Assembly: GCA_039621445.1 (NCBI GenBank)
Contig: CP154955.1
Location: 18,146,691 to 18,210,690, forward strand
Direction: 5' to 3'
DNA: 64,000 nucleotides
From: Euglena gracilis
Lineage: Eukaryota > Euglenida > Euglenophyceae > Euglenales
A program made the position numbers and the translations under genes. Under the pieces are notes generated by a model. The model did not search any database and had not been told where the DNA came from. It was given only the letters and a program-made list of their open reading frames with translations. Below are positions 12,556 to 21,224 of the stretch, one piece after another (position 1 is the first letter of the stretch; every line of letters starts with the position of its first letter).

Positions 12556-12764
12556 TGACCCCGGCCCGGCGGCCCGACGGACCGGCGGCCCGGCGGTCCG
12601 GCCGGCGGCCCGGCGGCCCGGCGGTCCGGCCGGCAGCCCGGCGGTCCGGCGGTCCGGCCAGCGGCCCGGCGGCCCGGCGGCCCGGCGGCCCGGCGGTCCG
12701 GCGGCCCGGCGGCCCGGCAGCCCGGCCGGCAGCCCGGCGGCCCGGCGGGCCGGCGGCCCGAAAA
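12556..12764 (+). repeat. GGCCCGGCGG decamer array
   Basis: Tandem CCCGGCGGCC/TCCGGCGGCC units with GGCCGG variants, about 21 units. The same array in reverse, about 2.5 times longer, lies at 59877-60394. Confidence 0.95.
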
Positions 12765-13337
12765 ACGCTCGTTTTCGGATCAAAGCAGTTTTCTGGGTCC
12801 GGGAGGCCAAAAAACATCGTTTCGGACAAAAAAAATTTTTCGACTTTTTTGACCTTGTTTTGACCCAAAGTCGATGGGTTGGCGGCCCAAAACGGGGCGC
12901 TGGCGGGTCGAAAAACGCTCGTTTTCGGCTGAAAAACAGTTTTTCCGGGTCCGGGAGGCCAAAAAACATCGTTTTGGGGAAAAAAAAATTTCGATTTTTT
13001 CGCCTTTTTTGACCCGGTTTTGGCCCGAAGTCAATGGGTTGGCGGCCCAAAACGGGGCGCTGGCGGGTCGAAAAACGCTCATTTTCGGCTCAAAAACAGT
13101 TTTTCCGGGTCCGGGAGGCCAAAGGACATCGTTTCGGGCAAAAAAAATTTTCGATTTTTTTCGACTTTTTTGACCTGGTTTTGACCCAAAGTCAATGGGT
13201 TGGCGGCCCAAAACGGGGCGCTGGAGGGTCGAAAAACACTCATATTCGGCTGAAAAACAGTTTTTCCGGGTCCGGGAGGCCCAAAAACATCGTTTCGGGC
13301 AAAAAAATTATTTCGATTTTTTTTTTCGACTTTTTTG

Positions 13338-13523
13338 ACCCATGATGCCCATCATTGGCCATGATGGCCATCCTCGGTCATGATGGGCATCATGGGTCAT
13401 GATGGGCATCATGGGTCAATCATGGGTCATGATGGCCATCATGGGTCATGATGGCCATCATGGGTCACGATGGCCATCATGGGTCATGATGGCCATCATG
13501 GGTCACGATGGCCATCATGGGTC
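13338..13523 (+). repeat. ATGATGGCCATCATGGGTC array
   Basis: A roughly 19-20 bp unit that is itself palindromic (GATGGCCATC). The matching longer array is at 58996-59608. Confidence 0.95.
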
Positions 13524-13593
13524 GTTCGGGGGGGTTTTCCCCCAGTGGTAAGCTTCGCTCTTACCCATAAAGGGATAAGAGCTCAGCGACCCC

Positions 13594-13942
13594 CCACCTA
13601 TAAACCCCCCCCCTCGGGCCGACCAACCAAACCGGGACCGAAACCCCCCCCCCCCCGGAAAGAAAAATGAAAGCCGCCGGGGACAATTTTTTCGGCCGCA
13701 GACCCCCCAAAAACTGATTTTTTGGCAATTTTTTGAGACCCACCACCTTCAAAAATGCCATTTTTGTCCAAATTTGCTGAAAATTGTCAAGTTTGGGGGG
13801 TTTCGGGATCGTTTTGGGGGGTCAGATTTTCACCAACAAATCCGGGACCTACAAACCCCCCCACCTATAAACCCCCCCTTCGGCCGGCCAACCAAACCGG
13901 ATCGTATAAACCCCGGGGGGTTTATAAGTGGGGGGGGGTTAC
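13594..13942. mobile_element. TATAAAC-family element without satellite
   Basis: C-run/G-run arms carry ACCTATAAACCCCCC and GGGGTTTATAAGTGGGGG. The interior has GGCCGACCAACCAAACCGG, AAAAACTGATTTTTTGGCAA and AAAAATGCCATTTTTGTCCAAATTTGC. It is the same element that carries 2 kb of ATC repeat at 4.7-7.07 kb, so it serves as the unexpanded reference copy. Confidence 0.75.
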
Positions 13943-14158
13943 CCCCCACCCACCACCCATTGGGTTCCCAAAGGGAGGCATAGCATGGATGCCCCCCACC
14001 AAATGCACACCAATTCAAGAAATGGGAGGGAATTGTTCAACCAGCAGCCTTTCCATGCAATACGCTAGGTGAGAAATTCTCATCATTTTTCGACATCCCG
14101 CAGTTTGTTGTGGGGAAGATAAGAAGCTTCCCAACCCTCCAACAGCTGTTTGTTTTAC

Positions 14159-14281
14159 GCAGAAGACAGTCCCTGGGTGTTTAAGGACCACCGAAACCCC
14201 CCCTTCCAACGCAGGCTCCATCTCAGGGGATCTGGTGGTCAGCAGTTCACTGCTCAAGCACACCCAGAGGGAGGGAGAAGG
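14159..14281 (+). CDS. Candidate exon, unknown product
   Basis: It follows a good acceptor, CTGTTTGTTTTACGCAG, with an open Ser/Thr-rich frame (SISGDLVVSSSLLKH) ending at TGA near 14290. The minus strand is also open across 14015-14392. No family is recognised. Confidence 0.27.
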
Positions 14282-14656
14282 CTGTACATGATACAGGCAC
14301 GCTACGCTGAGTGGTGTGTTCGGATGGAGGGCCTTTGAGACAAAGGAGGGGGACGAAATCGCCTCCAGGGACATTTTGCCCGGTGGGGGCACTTGCTCTT
14401 TAAAAAAATGTTCCTGAAGGACAGTGGAGGCCTGACTTGATGGGGGAACTCCAGCGGGCTTTCAGTCCGGGGGGAAAAAAAATTGCTCCGATGGGAACGA
14501 AGATGATGCTCTGTCACAGTAATCCCACATGGCATTTTGAGCTTTTGTGTGTTGATCATTTGTGCCCCCCAACTTTCTAAATACCGGAAAACATGGGACA
14601 ACCCTGGAGGTGGTGTTTATTTGGCCAAAAATATCTAAGAATAAAGGGGTGGTGCT

Positions 14657-15121
14657 TTGACATGTTGGGGAAGTAACTCGACTGGAAAAAAAGCTCTGGT
14701 GTTTGACCGAAACCGGAAATTTTCACTTGCCTTTGTGGAAGTCCACTTTCGACTTTCAAATGGAAGGTGTTTGGATGCAAAAAGCAACGATATCGCCAAA
14801 TCAAACTTCAGAGTTTTCTGCAATGCCAAGGTTTTCGAGATTTTTCTCGTAAACGTACAAAGGAAAAGTGCCTTTTGGGAATGCCCTTTGAAAAGGGTAA
14901 AAACCGGTGAGTGCTTAAACAAAGCCGGCAATATGGCAAGGGAAGATTCGAGCATTGTTCACAATTCTGCTCAGCTCTCTTTTTTATGTGGTTTGGGGAA
15001 CACGGCCCATCCGGTCCACACAAGCAGCGCGAGGGACGGTGGTTGTGCGCAGGCAGAGGAGGGGGGAAGGTGGGGAATGCAGTTCCGCGACCGTTGGGGC
15101 AACGTCGCCGCCATCCGTTGA
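14657..15121 (+). CDS. 154-codon open frame, unknown product
   Basis: Open for 154 codons in moderately AT-rich DNA, which is longer than chance would suggest. It has several Asn/Lys/Phe-rich stretches (NAKVFEIFLVNVQRKSAFW) and ends in TGA. There is no recognised domain; the minus strand is open over part of it too. Confidence 0.3.
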   Translation: MTCWGSNSTGKKALVFDRNRKFSLAFVEVHFRLSNGRCLDAKSNDIAKSNFRVFCNAKVFEIFLVNVQRKSAFWECPLKRVKTGECLNKAGNMAREDSSIVHNSAQLSFLCGLGNTAHPVHTSSARDGGCAQAEEGGRWGMQFRDRWGNVAAIR

Positions 15122-15139
15122 TCAGTTGGAGCGGTCCGG

Positions 15140-15230
15140 GTGGTCCGCCGCTGGCGAGCACCGGACCCGCCACCAGGGCGCGGCGTACACCGGGCGTGCA
15201 GCCGGCGAATTCGACCAACCCAGGGGGAGG
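15140..15230. CDS. GC-rich coding-like segment
   Basis: Both strands are open and GC-rich. The plus frame reads SVDQLERSGWSAAGEH. It borders G-run elements on the right. Strand and product are unknown. Confidence 0.25.
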
Positions 15231-15244
15231 GGGTCTGGGGCGCT

Positions 15245-15660
15245 AGGAGTGTGTGGGCAGGCAGGCAATCCCCCCCCCGGAGGGTCGATGCATGCCTGGT
15301 CGTGGGCCAAAAATAAAGTGACCAAATAATGGGCTTTGCTGGGTTTCTGGCTTTCGGCGCCATAAGTGCCTTGGCCGAGTGCCCAGGCACCCCTACCCCC
15401 CCCCCCGGGGGAATTGGATGGGGGGGGCCTTGGAATGCCTGCCCAGGCAGGCACCCCGGGGCCCAATGGCCACGCCAGGCCGGCCACGCCCTGCCCGGCG
15501 CAGGGGACAGTTGCCGGGGGACACCACCCGCCGGGGCCCCCCCGCCTGCTGCGGCCGCCCGGGGCCCAGGCCGTCGACCACCACGCCCGGCAACGCGGTG
15601 TGGGGGAACTTGCGGCCGGGGGCCGGTCCCCCGTGTCTGGGGCTGGGGGGGGGGGGGGGG
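15245..15660. CDS. G/C-run element plus GC-rich coding-like segment
   Basis: Bases 15250-15470 contain CAGGCA...TGCCTG palindromes with C/G-run arms. Bases 15470-15640 are GC-rich and open on both strands; the minus frame RKFPHTALPGVVVDGLGPG looks the more natural. The right end runs into a G-run of about 18. Product unknown. Confidence 0.27.
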
Positions 15661-15689
15661 GGCTGAAAGGCCAACCTCTGGGGGGGGGG

Positions 15690-15827
15690 CACCACAGCAC
15701 CTGCGCAAAAAAAGGCGCCAAAGGAAAATTTTTGACCTAAAAATCGGCGCCCCCGGGAATACGAGAAGGCCTGGGGGGGGGGGGGGGCGCCGGACCCCCC
15801 CCCCCCACTCACCACGACGGCAGGATG
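15690..15827 (+). repeat. GGAAAATTTTTGACCTAAAAATCGGCG repeat
   Basis: Third member of the family at 8.3 and 12.4 kb, with long G and C runs on its right side. Confidence 0.55.
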
Positions 15828-16215
15828 GGGTTCGATATAAGGACAGGTGGGGGGGGTCCGGACCCCCCCCCTTGCGGGCCAGGAGGAGGGGCTGGGGGGG
15901 GGGGACACCCCCCTCCACCTAAACAGTGGCGCGGTCCGGGTGACCGATTTTCGGCCCCCCAAAACGACCAAAAGTGCTATTTTGGGCACTTTTTGGGCAA
16001 AAATTTGCCAAAAATGCAAAAAAAAAATTCGGCGCAAAGCGCCGAAGGAAAAAATTGACCCTTTTGGGGGGTCCCGGGTACCCCCCCAGGGTCAGTCTGG
16101 ACCCCCCTGGCAGGTGGGGGGGTGGTCCGGACCCCCCCTGCGGGCCAGGAGGGGGGGGGGGGGTGGGGGAGACACCCCCCACCTAAACCATGTACGCCCT
16201 CCTTATATCAAACCC
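15828..16215. mobile_element. 388-bp TIR element (GGGTTYGATATAAGG), copy 1
   Basis: The ends are GGGTTCGATATAAGG and CCTTATATCAAACCC. Inside are paired G/C-run arms with CACCTAAACAGTGGCGCGGTCCGGGTGACCGA, then CAAAACGACCAAAAGTGCTATTTTGGGCACTTTTTGGG and the small palindrome TTCGGCGCAAAGCGCCGAA. The copy at 32460-32841 has the same order of parts. Confidence 0.85.
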
Positions 16216-16439
16216 TGGGGGTCGACCACCACCCCAGAGGGTTTCAGGGACTCCTGTACATCCCGGAGGGGGGGGGGGGTCGGAGGGCCCTGAAGTGCGG
16301 ACTTGCCTGGAGTAGACATGTTGCGGCAAAGAAAGGGGATGGGGGCTCTGCGGTGTGACGCAGATGTCATCCTGGTTCGTTGAGTGCAAACAAAAGGCCA
16401 GGGAATTCCTCTGGCCAGGACATCACCACGCACAACAGG

Positions 16440-16700
16440 TTCGAATTGGGGGGGGGGGTCACTGACAAACAATTTTTTACTAACCCCGGGGGGAGTCACT
16501 TCCGCTCTTCCAAACACCAGTCAGTCAAGGCCAGTCAGCCACTACTCCTCCCCGGGGTCCCAAGGGAAACCTGACCACAAATGCAAAAAAGCAGCGATCC
16601 CTCCCGGGGGGAAGGGGTGGTGTGGGCCAAAAACCAGTCAGTCACTTGGAAAGAAAAAATCACCCCCTCCCCCCCCCAAAGGGGGGCGGCCAGTGACCAA
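16440..16700. repeat. CCAGTCAGTCACTT family, copy 1
   Basis: Repeated AACCAGTCAGTCACTT, GTCACTGAC and CAGTCAGCCACT words in alternating orientation between C and G runs. Other copies lie at 26.94-27.24 and 42.01-42.24 kb. Confidence 0.6.
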
Positions 16701-16714
16701 GCGATTGTCTGGCC

Positions 16715-16935
16715 ACTGTGGCGCCTGGGACGGCCAGGGGGGCCCGGGGCGGGGGCCAGGGCCCGCTGGTGCTGCTGGTACAGGGAGCCGTGGGGGGAGG
16801 CGGTGGAGGGGACGGTGGCGGACTTCGGCACCCGCAGCCGCTCCCCCGGGCCGGGCCGGACCTTGAACGTCAGGCTGGCGGACCGGCGCCGGCCGCCCCC
16901 CGCCAGCCGGCCGGGGTGGCCCGAAACGCTGCCCA
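16715..16935 (-). CDS. Candidate GC-rich exon, unknown product
   Basis: The minus frame is open and reads as a basic, Ser/Pro/Gln-containing protein: GGRRRSASLTFKVRPGPGER, then PKSATVPSTASPHGSLYQQH. It lies directly against the CAGTCAGTCACTT element, as several other exon-like islands in this window lie against G/C-run elements. No domain is recognised. Confidence 0.38.
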
Positions 16936-17029
16936 AAAGCAGTCCGAACCAACTGAAGGTGAGCAAGGGTTTGGCAGAAATGGCCAAACCGGGTAACAGT
17001 GTTTGAAGTGGTGCGGGCATGGAAGGCCA

Positions 17030-17225
17030 TTTGATATTGGCATAAACCCACCCCCCCTAATACAAGCACGGGGCCGCTGCAAGCGCAGGGTCCAAATAAA
17101 AGCGCACCCCCCCGCCGTCGAAGAGGGCGGTCCACTACAAGCGCACCCTTATTTTGATGGGATTTTTAAAGGAAAGCAACAAAGATCGCGTAGGTAGGGT
17201 CCAAATAGAAACGCATCCCCCGCCG
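17030..17225. repeat. TACAAGCGCACCC repeat family
   Basis: Words CTAATACAAGCACGGG, CCAAATAAAAGCGCACCCCC, CCACTACAAGCGCACCC and CCAAATAGAAACGCATCCCC lie between C/G runs. Related words recur at 28.77-28.82 and 29.13-29.23 kb. Confidence 0.55.
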
Positions 17226-17373
17226 CCAGAGGCGGCCGGGGGGTGCCAAGGGCATGGAAGTAGATGTGCGAGGAAAATGAAAACAAAGGTGGGCAGGACC
17301 CCAAGGTTGGGTCAAAGAATAAGTTCCAGCAACTTGGCCTCTCGCAAATTTATTGGGAGCACACAGCACATAA

Positions 17374-17469
17374 ATGAGCGGGAACAAGAGAAAATGCTTC
17401 AGAACTTTGGGTGCAATCTTCCATGGGATTTTCAGTCAGAACATTCGTTCAGTTCTGGGGAGATGCAAG
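17374..17469 (+). CDS. Candidate first exon, unknown product
   Basis: An ATG opens a 32-codon frame (MSGNKRKCFRTLGAIFHG) ending at a GTAGAT donor after GATGCAAG. Its phase joins cleanly to 17566-17715. A longer overlapping plus frame exists in another phase, so this is tentative. Confidence 0.27.
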
Positions 17470-17565
17470 GTAGATGGAACTGTTTTGGGGAAGATTTGAT
17501 TCGACACTGTCCAGCATCCATCAAATTATTCATTCCTCCCGTGTACAAACTTTTCACGAATGCAG

Positions 17566-17715
17566 AATGCAGAGACTCTCCTGTCCAAGAGGGCAGTCCT
17601 TGAGGAAGTGTTTAAAAAAAAAAGTTCCGCTGTCCTTCCATTCCATGGAACATTCCATGAAAAAAAATACACAAGAAAATGGACAAGGAAATTGGGCATT
17701 TTTCACCAAAAACAG
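17566..17715 (+). CDS. Candidate second exon, unknown product
   Basis: Fifty codons between acceptor TTTTCACGAATGCAG and donor AAACAG|GTCATT, Lys-rich (SKRAVLEEVFKKKSS). The minus strand is not open here, which favours the plus strand. No domain is recognised. The continuation is unclear because a transposon begins 115 bp downstream. Confidence 0.33.
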
Positions 17716-18149
17716 GTCATTGGGGAGGAAATTGATTTCTTACATCCTTAGACCGTTGCCCATCCATCCAAAACGTTAACAAAATGCGTTTTTCGACTTT
17801 TTGGTTTTCGACCCCGTTCAAGCCTCAATCAGGCATTATTATTTTTTAAGGCGCCTTAAAAAACCTTAAAAAACCTTAAAAAACCTTAAATTTTTTTTGC
17901 CAAAATGCCTTAAAAAACCTTAAAAAACCTTAAAAACCCTTAAAAAAATCACCCCGGGGAAGTTTTTCTTCCCTGTGATGACCTTAAAAAACCTTAAAAA
18001 TTCTCCCTGGAAAATTTTTTCTTGCAACAAACAAACAATGGCATGTTTGAAACCCCGCATAAAGCCAGTCAATGCAGAAGCAGTTGTGAACAAACAGTAT
18101 GAAAACCGGATTGTTTGCCAAGGTTTCTGGCATTAGAGAGGTAGTGTGC

Positions 18150-18295
18150 AATGGGCCCCGGGCGGAATATTGGCAATGCTACTTCTGGAGGTCGGGCCAA
18201 CCTATGGTCGGCCCGACCATGGTGTTATCGACCTGTGGAGGTCGGGCCGACCAGGTCGGCCCGACCTCCACTGGGCCGCATTACCCTCCCTTTTT
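18150..18295. repeat. GGTCGGGCCGACCAGGTCGGCCCGACC palindrome block
   Basis: Starts GGGCCCCGGGCGGAATATTGGCAATGCT and continues with overlapping palindromes of GAGGTCGGGCC/GGCCCGACCTCC. A related block lies at 63541-63680. Confidence 0.8.
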
Positions 18296-18297
18296 GA

Positions 18298-18620
18298 AAT
18301 TAGGGTTAGGGACAGGGTTGGGGTTCGGGATAGGGATAGGGTCATTGACAGGGTTAGGGTTAGGGTTTGGATTAGGGTTAGGGTTAGGGTTAGGGATAGG
18401 GTTAAGAATACGGTTAGGGATAGGGTTGGGGTTAGGGTTAGGGTTTGGGATAGGGTTAGGGATAGGGTTAGGGATAGGGTTAGGGTTAGGGATACGGTTA
18501 GGGATAGGGTTAGGGATAGGGTTAGGGTTAAGGATACGTTTAGGGTTTGGGTTAGGGATAGGGTTAGGGATAGGGTTAGGGTTAGGGATAGGGTTTGGGT
18601 TAGGGATACGGTAAGGGGGG
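18298..18620 (+). repeat. Degenerate telomere-like array (GGGTTA/GGGATA)
   Basis: About 50 six-base units, mostly AGGGTT and AGGGAT, with a few GGGTTT, GGTTAAG and GATACG variants. It lies wholly inside a transposon, so it is not a chromosome end. Confidence 0.9.
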
Positions 18621-18624
18621 GAGT

Positions 18625-18772
18625 CCTAGGTAGTCGATAGACTAGGTCGATCGACTACCCAGAACTTCCCCCCTCCCCCCAGTCTAATGTAAACAGGGTT
18701 TTTGACCCCACCGACTAGTCGATCGACTAGTCGGTCGACCCTTCAAAATTCGATCGATTAGTCGACCGACTT
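18625..18772. repeat. TAGTCGATCGACTA palindrome cluster
   Basis: At least three overlapping palindromes (GGTCGATCGACTACC, CGACTAGTCGATCGACTAGTCGG and CGATCGATTAGTCGACCGAC) within 150 bp. Confidence 0.85.
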
Positions 18773-19291
18773 TTTAATTTAAAGGTGTTGGGTTAGGGTA
18801 AAGTTTCCATACGAAATTTCTGGGACCCTTTACACCCCACTGTTGAGGGGATCCTTTTATTAAAAACACCAAAAACCTTCTACCCCAGCACATCCCACCA
18901 TGTGAAATGGGGGAATCACAAATGCCTGAGAACCCAAGAAATACAATTTCTGGCAACCACGTAACATTGACGACCCAGAACCAAAACCATCCATTTTTTT
19001 TCATTGCAATTACTTTAAATCTCTGACCCTATTCAGGACATTTGCTTGCCTGTTGACAATAACTGTCCCTTCTTCCTTGGCTTCTTCCTTGGGCGTTCCG
19101 AAGCCACAGAGGAGTCTGAAGCCATCGGGTCATCTTCGGGGTCTGACATTTTACTTGAGGAAAAAAATGCCTTAAAAAACCTTAAAATTTTTTTAAAATC
19201 CTCAAAAAAACCTTAAAAAACCTTAAAAAACCTTAAAAAACGCCTTAAAATTTTTTGAGAAATTTCGCCTTAAAAAAAAATAATGCCTGGA

Positions 19292-19906
19292 CTCAATCCT
19301 TCAGCCCAAAGGAGGGGGCGGTTCTTCAGAAATAAAAAAAAACTCTCCCGTCCCTTGGGACAGCCCTGCTGTCCAGCAAATTCTGTTGACTTACATCATT
19401 TTATACTACACATTTTCTGGTGATGAAATGCAGTGCAGAGACGTTGACAAAAAAACCCATTGATGGCATTCAAGGTCAATTTCCCTACCAGACATTTTGT
19501 TTCACAAAACTGACAGAATTTTAGCAGATTTTGCAAAATTTGGCAAGCTGATCCATAAAATCTTGGCCACATTCATAGTTGAAATTTGACGTCTGTTAAA
19601 AAATGATATAAGATACAGACAACGACTCCAATAGGCTGCAATTGTCACAACAGACAACAACTGGGGCCATCACTCCTTTCGAAAATTTATGTGGGGTATC
19701 CTCGCAGGATTTTGCTTTATGGCGTGTCCTCATTCAAGCACTGTTGGGGACAGGAGACTGTGTTGCCTTGAAACCAGAGAGGGGTGTCGGGCTCACCAAC
19801 CGGTTGTGATGAGCCTGGTGATTTGGCGAGCCTCTCTCCGCTTTGGCCCCAAACCAGCCAAGCCTTCTCATCCGTAAGATGACTGCTCGCAGGACAAAAC
19901 GTTGCT
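19292..19906. other. No clear gene
   Basis: The right flank of the transposon. Bases 19690-19873 are open on both strands; the minus frame over 19734-20060 is Arg/Ser-rich. No domain is recognised. Confidence 0.3.
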
Positions 19907-20170
19907 TACTGACCCCCTCCCAACAGGCTGGAGAAATTCGGCTGGATCTCAAAACTCTGCTGGCTGACTCCCCCCATGGGTTCCCTGGATGCACAGATAG
20001 GACCGAAGGGGGGTAAAACTGGCTACCAAAAAAAAATCTGAAAGTGAAAAAGTGCCCCAAAAATCAACAAATTATGCAGAAACCAATTTCTGGCCCAAAG
20101 TTTGAGCTGCAAAGCATTCTCGACCCATTTTGGCCCATCTTTGTCCCATTTTTGGCTCATTTTTGCACCT
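19907..20170 (+). repeat. GGCTGGAAAAAGGCTGCTGGCTGACC family, diverged copy
   Basis: GGCTGGAGAAATTCGG...CTGCTGGCTGACTCCCCCCATGGG, then AAAATCTGAAAGTG, CCAATTTCTGGCCC and CCCATTTTGGCCCATCTTTG align in order with the copies at 37.85, 42.96 and (reverse) 55.5 kb. Confidence 0.6.
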
Positions 20171-20994
20171 TCAAAGGCAAAGATCTGTCAGCATCCAGCC
20201 TCATTAAGAGTTTGGACAAGAATTTCACCTGTTGATGGGGTGCTAACCAGCTGGATATGGGATACTCTCCACTTAAAGCCAAGCAAGAGAATATGGGAAA
20301 CTAGAACGAAAACAACTTGATCATTCAAAAAAAACTCTGTGATTTCCCCCTGGATCTGGACATGGACTGGACCATTATAACAACTTGAGCAAAAGCCACA
20401 CATGGGTGGTCAAGCGACCGACTTCACACACATGTGTGCGCACACACAACAATTGCAAGCGACACATTCTCGAACAGTTTGCTCATCACACTCACAAAAG
20501 ATAGAGGGTTACTTGCTGAGTGTAGCAAGTAACAGAGCTTGGATGAACTCCATTAGGCCCTTCCCCTTCCATTCCCAGGAGGAGACAAGTGTGCAAATGT
20601 CAACACATAAAAAAAAAATGTGACAAGCGTGTTAAAATTTTGCAAGGGACTTTTCTCTACTGCTTTTTTTTCACATGCGCCTGCTCTGGAGAAAGTGTAA
20701 ATGTGCATTTATTGGTTGTTTGGAAAATCATAATTTTCATAAAACTTTCAAAGTAAAAGACTTCACAAAATTGTTTTTCTCATTACATTTTTTCTCAATT
20801 TGCACTTCCCGCATTCTTTGCTCTGACTGCAGGCAACCCCCTCCTCCAGGGAGGGGGAGCATGACCTTCCCAGGCTTGTCATGTGGAGGAAGCCGACACC
20901 CCCCCCACAGGCGGTCACCTGGCAGTTGCGCGCCCAAAGAGGGAAGCCCCCCAGCCCATCCATCCCGAGGCCGGGGGGGGGGGGGGGGGGTGGC
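20171..20994. other. No recognised gene
   Basis: AT-rich to about 20.83 kb with short frames only, then GC-rich with C runs. Nothing supported. Confidence 0.35.
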
Positions 20995-21156
20995 CGGCGG
21001 GGGCCGGGGTGGTAGTAGCTGGAGGCGCTGCTGGTGCGGCTGGCGCGGCTGGAGATGGAGGGCCGCCGGCACGGCGTGCAGTGGCGGCTGTCGGAGTCCC
21101 GGCCATGCCATGGCCCCCTTGGCACCTCCTCGGGGACAGCCGCAGCCGCTCGGCTC
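20995..21156 (-). CDS. Candidate GC-rich exon, unknown product
   Basis: After acceptor GGCATGGATGCAG the minus frame reads ESRAAAAVPEEVPRGPW and continues with a Ser/Arg-rich stretch (RRPSISSRASRTSSASSYYH) until a C-run. An ATG lies just upstream (21170), so this could also be an initiating exon. A second minus frame (Ala/Pro-rich) is open too. Confidence 0.38.
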
Positions 21157-21224
21157 TCACCTGCATCCATGCCATCAAAAATTGTCTGATTCCGGACCCC
21201 ACCCTACCCCCTACCCACGACTGG

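Larger units (their letters stand above)
12505..13590 (+). mobile_element. Modular non-coding element, copy II (most complete forward copy)
   Basis: It begins GGTTTTGAATAGTGCTGAGCTCTTTATAAGCGCG, then has four modules. (1) A GGCCCGGCGG array at 12556-12764. (2) A 160-bp unit whose boundary TTGGCGGCCCAAAACGGGGCG falls at about 12879, 13039 and 13199. (3) An ATGATGGCCATCATGGGTC array at 13338-13523. (4) The terminal block with hairpin GGTAAGCTTCGCTCTTACC...GATAAGAGCTCAGCGACC. The outer ends are related in inverted orientation (GCTGAGCTCTTTAT against ATAAGAGCTCAGC). The long Arg/Gly/Pro frames are shadows of the arrays. Confidence 0.85.
17830..19289. mobile_element. hAT-like transposon with CCTTAAAAAA arrays and telomere-like core
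   Basis: TIRs are CAGGCATTATTATTTTTTAAGGCG and CGCCTTAAAAAAAAATAATGCCTG. The 8-bp flanks GCCTCAAT and GACTCAAT match at 7 of 8, so the ends are well defined. CCTTAAAAAA direct repeats fill both subterminal zones (17860-18000, 19165-19265). The core holds GGTCGGGCCGACC palindromes, a TTAGGG/ATAGGG array and TAGTCGATCGACTA palindromes. No transposase frame. Confidence 0.88.

Noticed and set aside
12481-13345. Arg/Gly/Pro-rich and Phe/Lys-rich frames in the modular element
   Set aside because: They are translations of the GGCCCGGCGG and 160-bp arrays; the same shadows appear in the inverted copy on the opposite strand.
13338-13523. CRISPR-like array
   Set aside because: The ATGGCCATCATGGGTC units are directly tandem with no unique spacers, and the context is eukaryotic.
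18298-18620. Chromosome end (telomere)
   Set aside because: The TTAGGG-like array is degenerate, internal, and enclosed by transposon TIRs with a target duplication.
17374-20320. A five-exon plus-strand gene that can be spliced in frame (17374-17469, 17566-17715, 19778-19873, 19927-20012, 20251-20320; 165 codons plus TGA)
   Set aside because: All phases agree, but the fourth exon lies in a copy of the dispersed GGCTGGAAAAAGG repeat and the last three exons are also open on the minus strand, so only the first two exons are kept, at low confidence.
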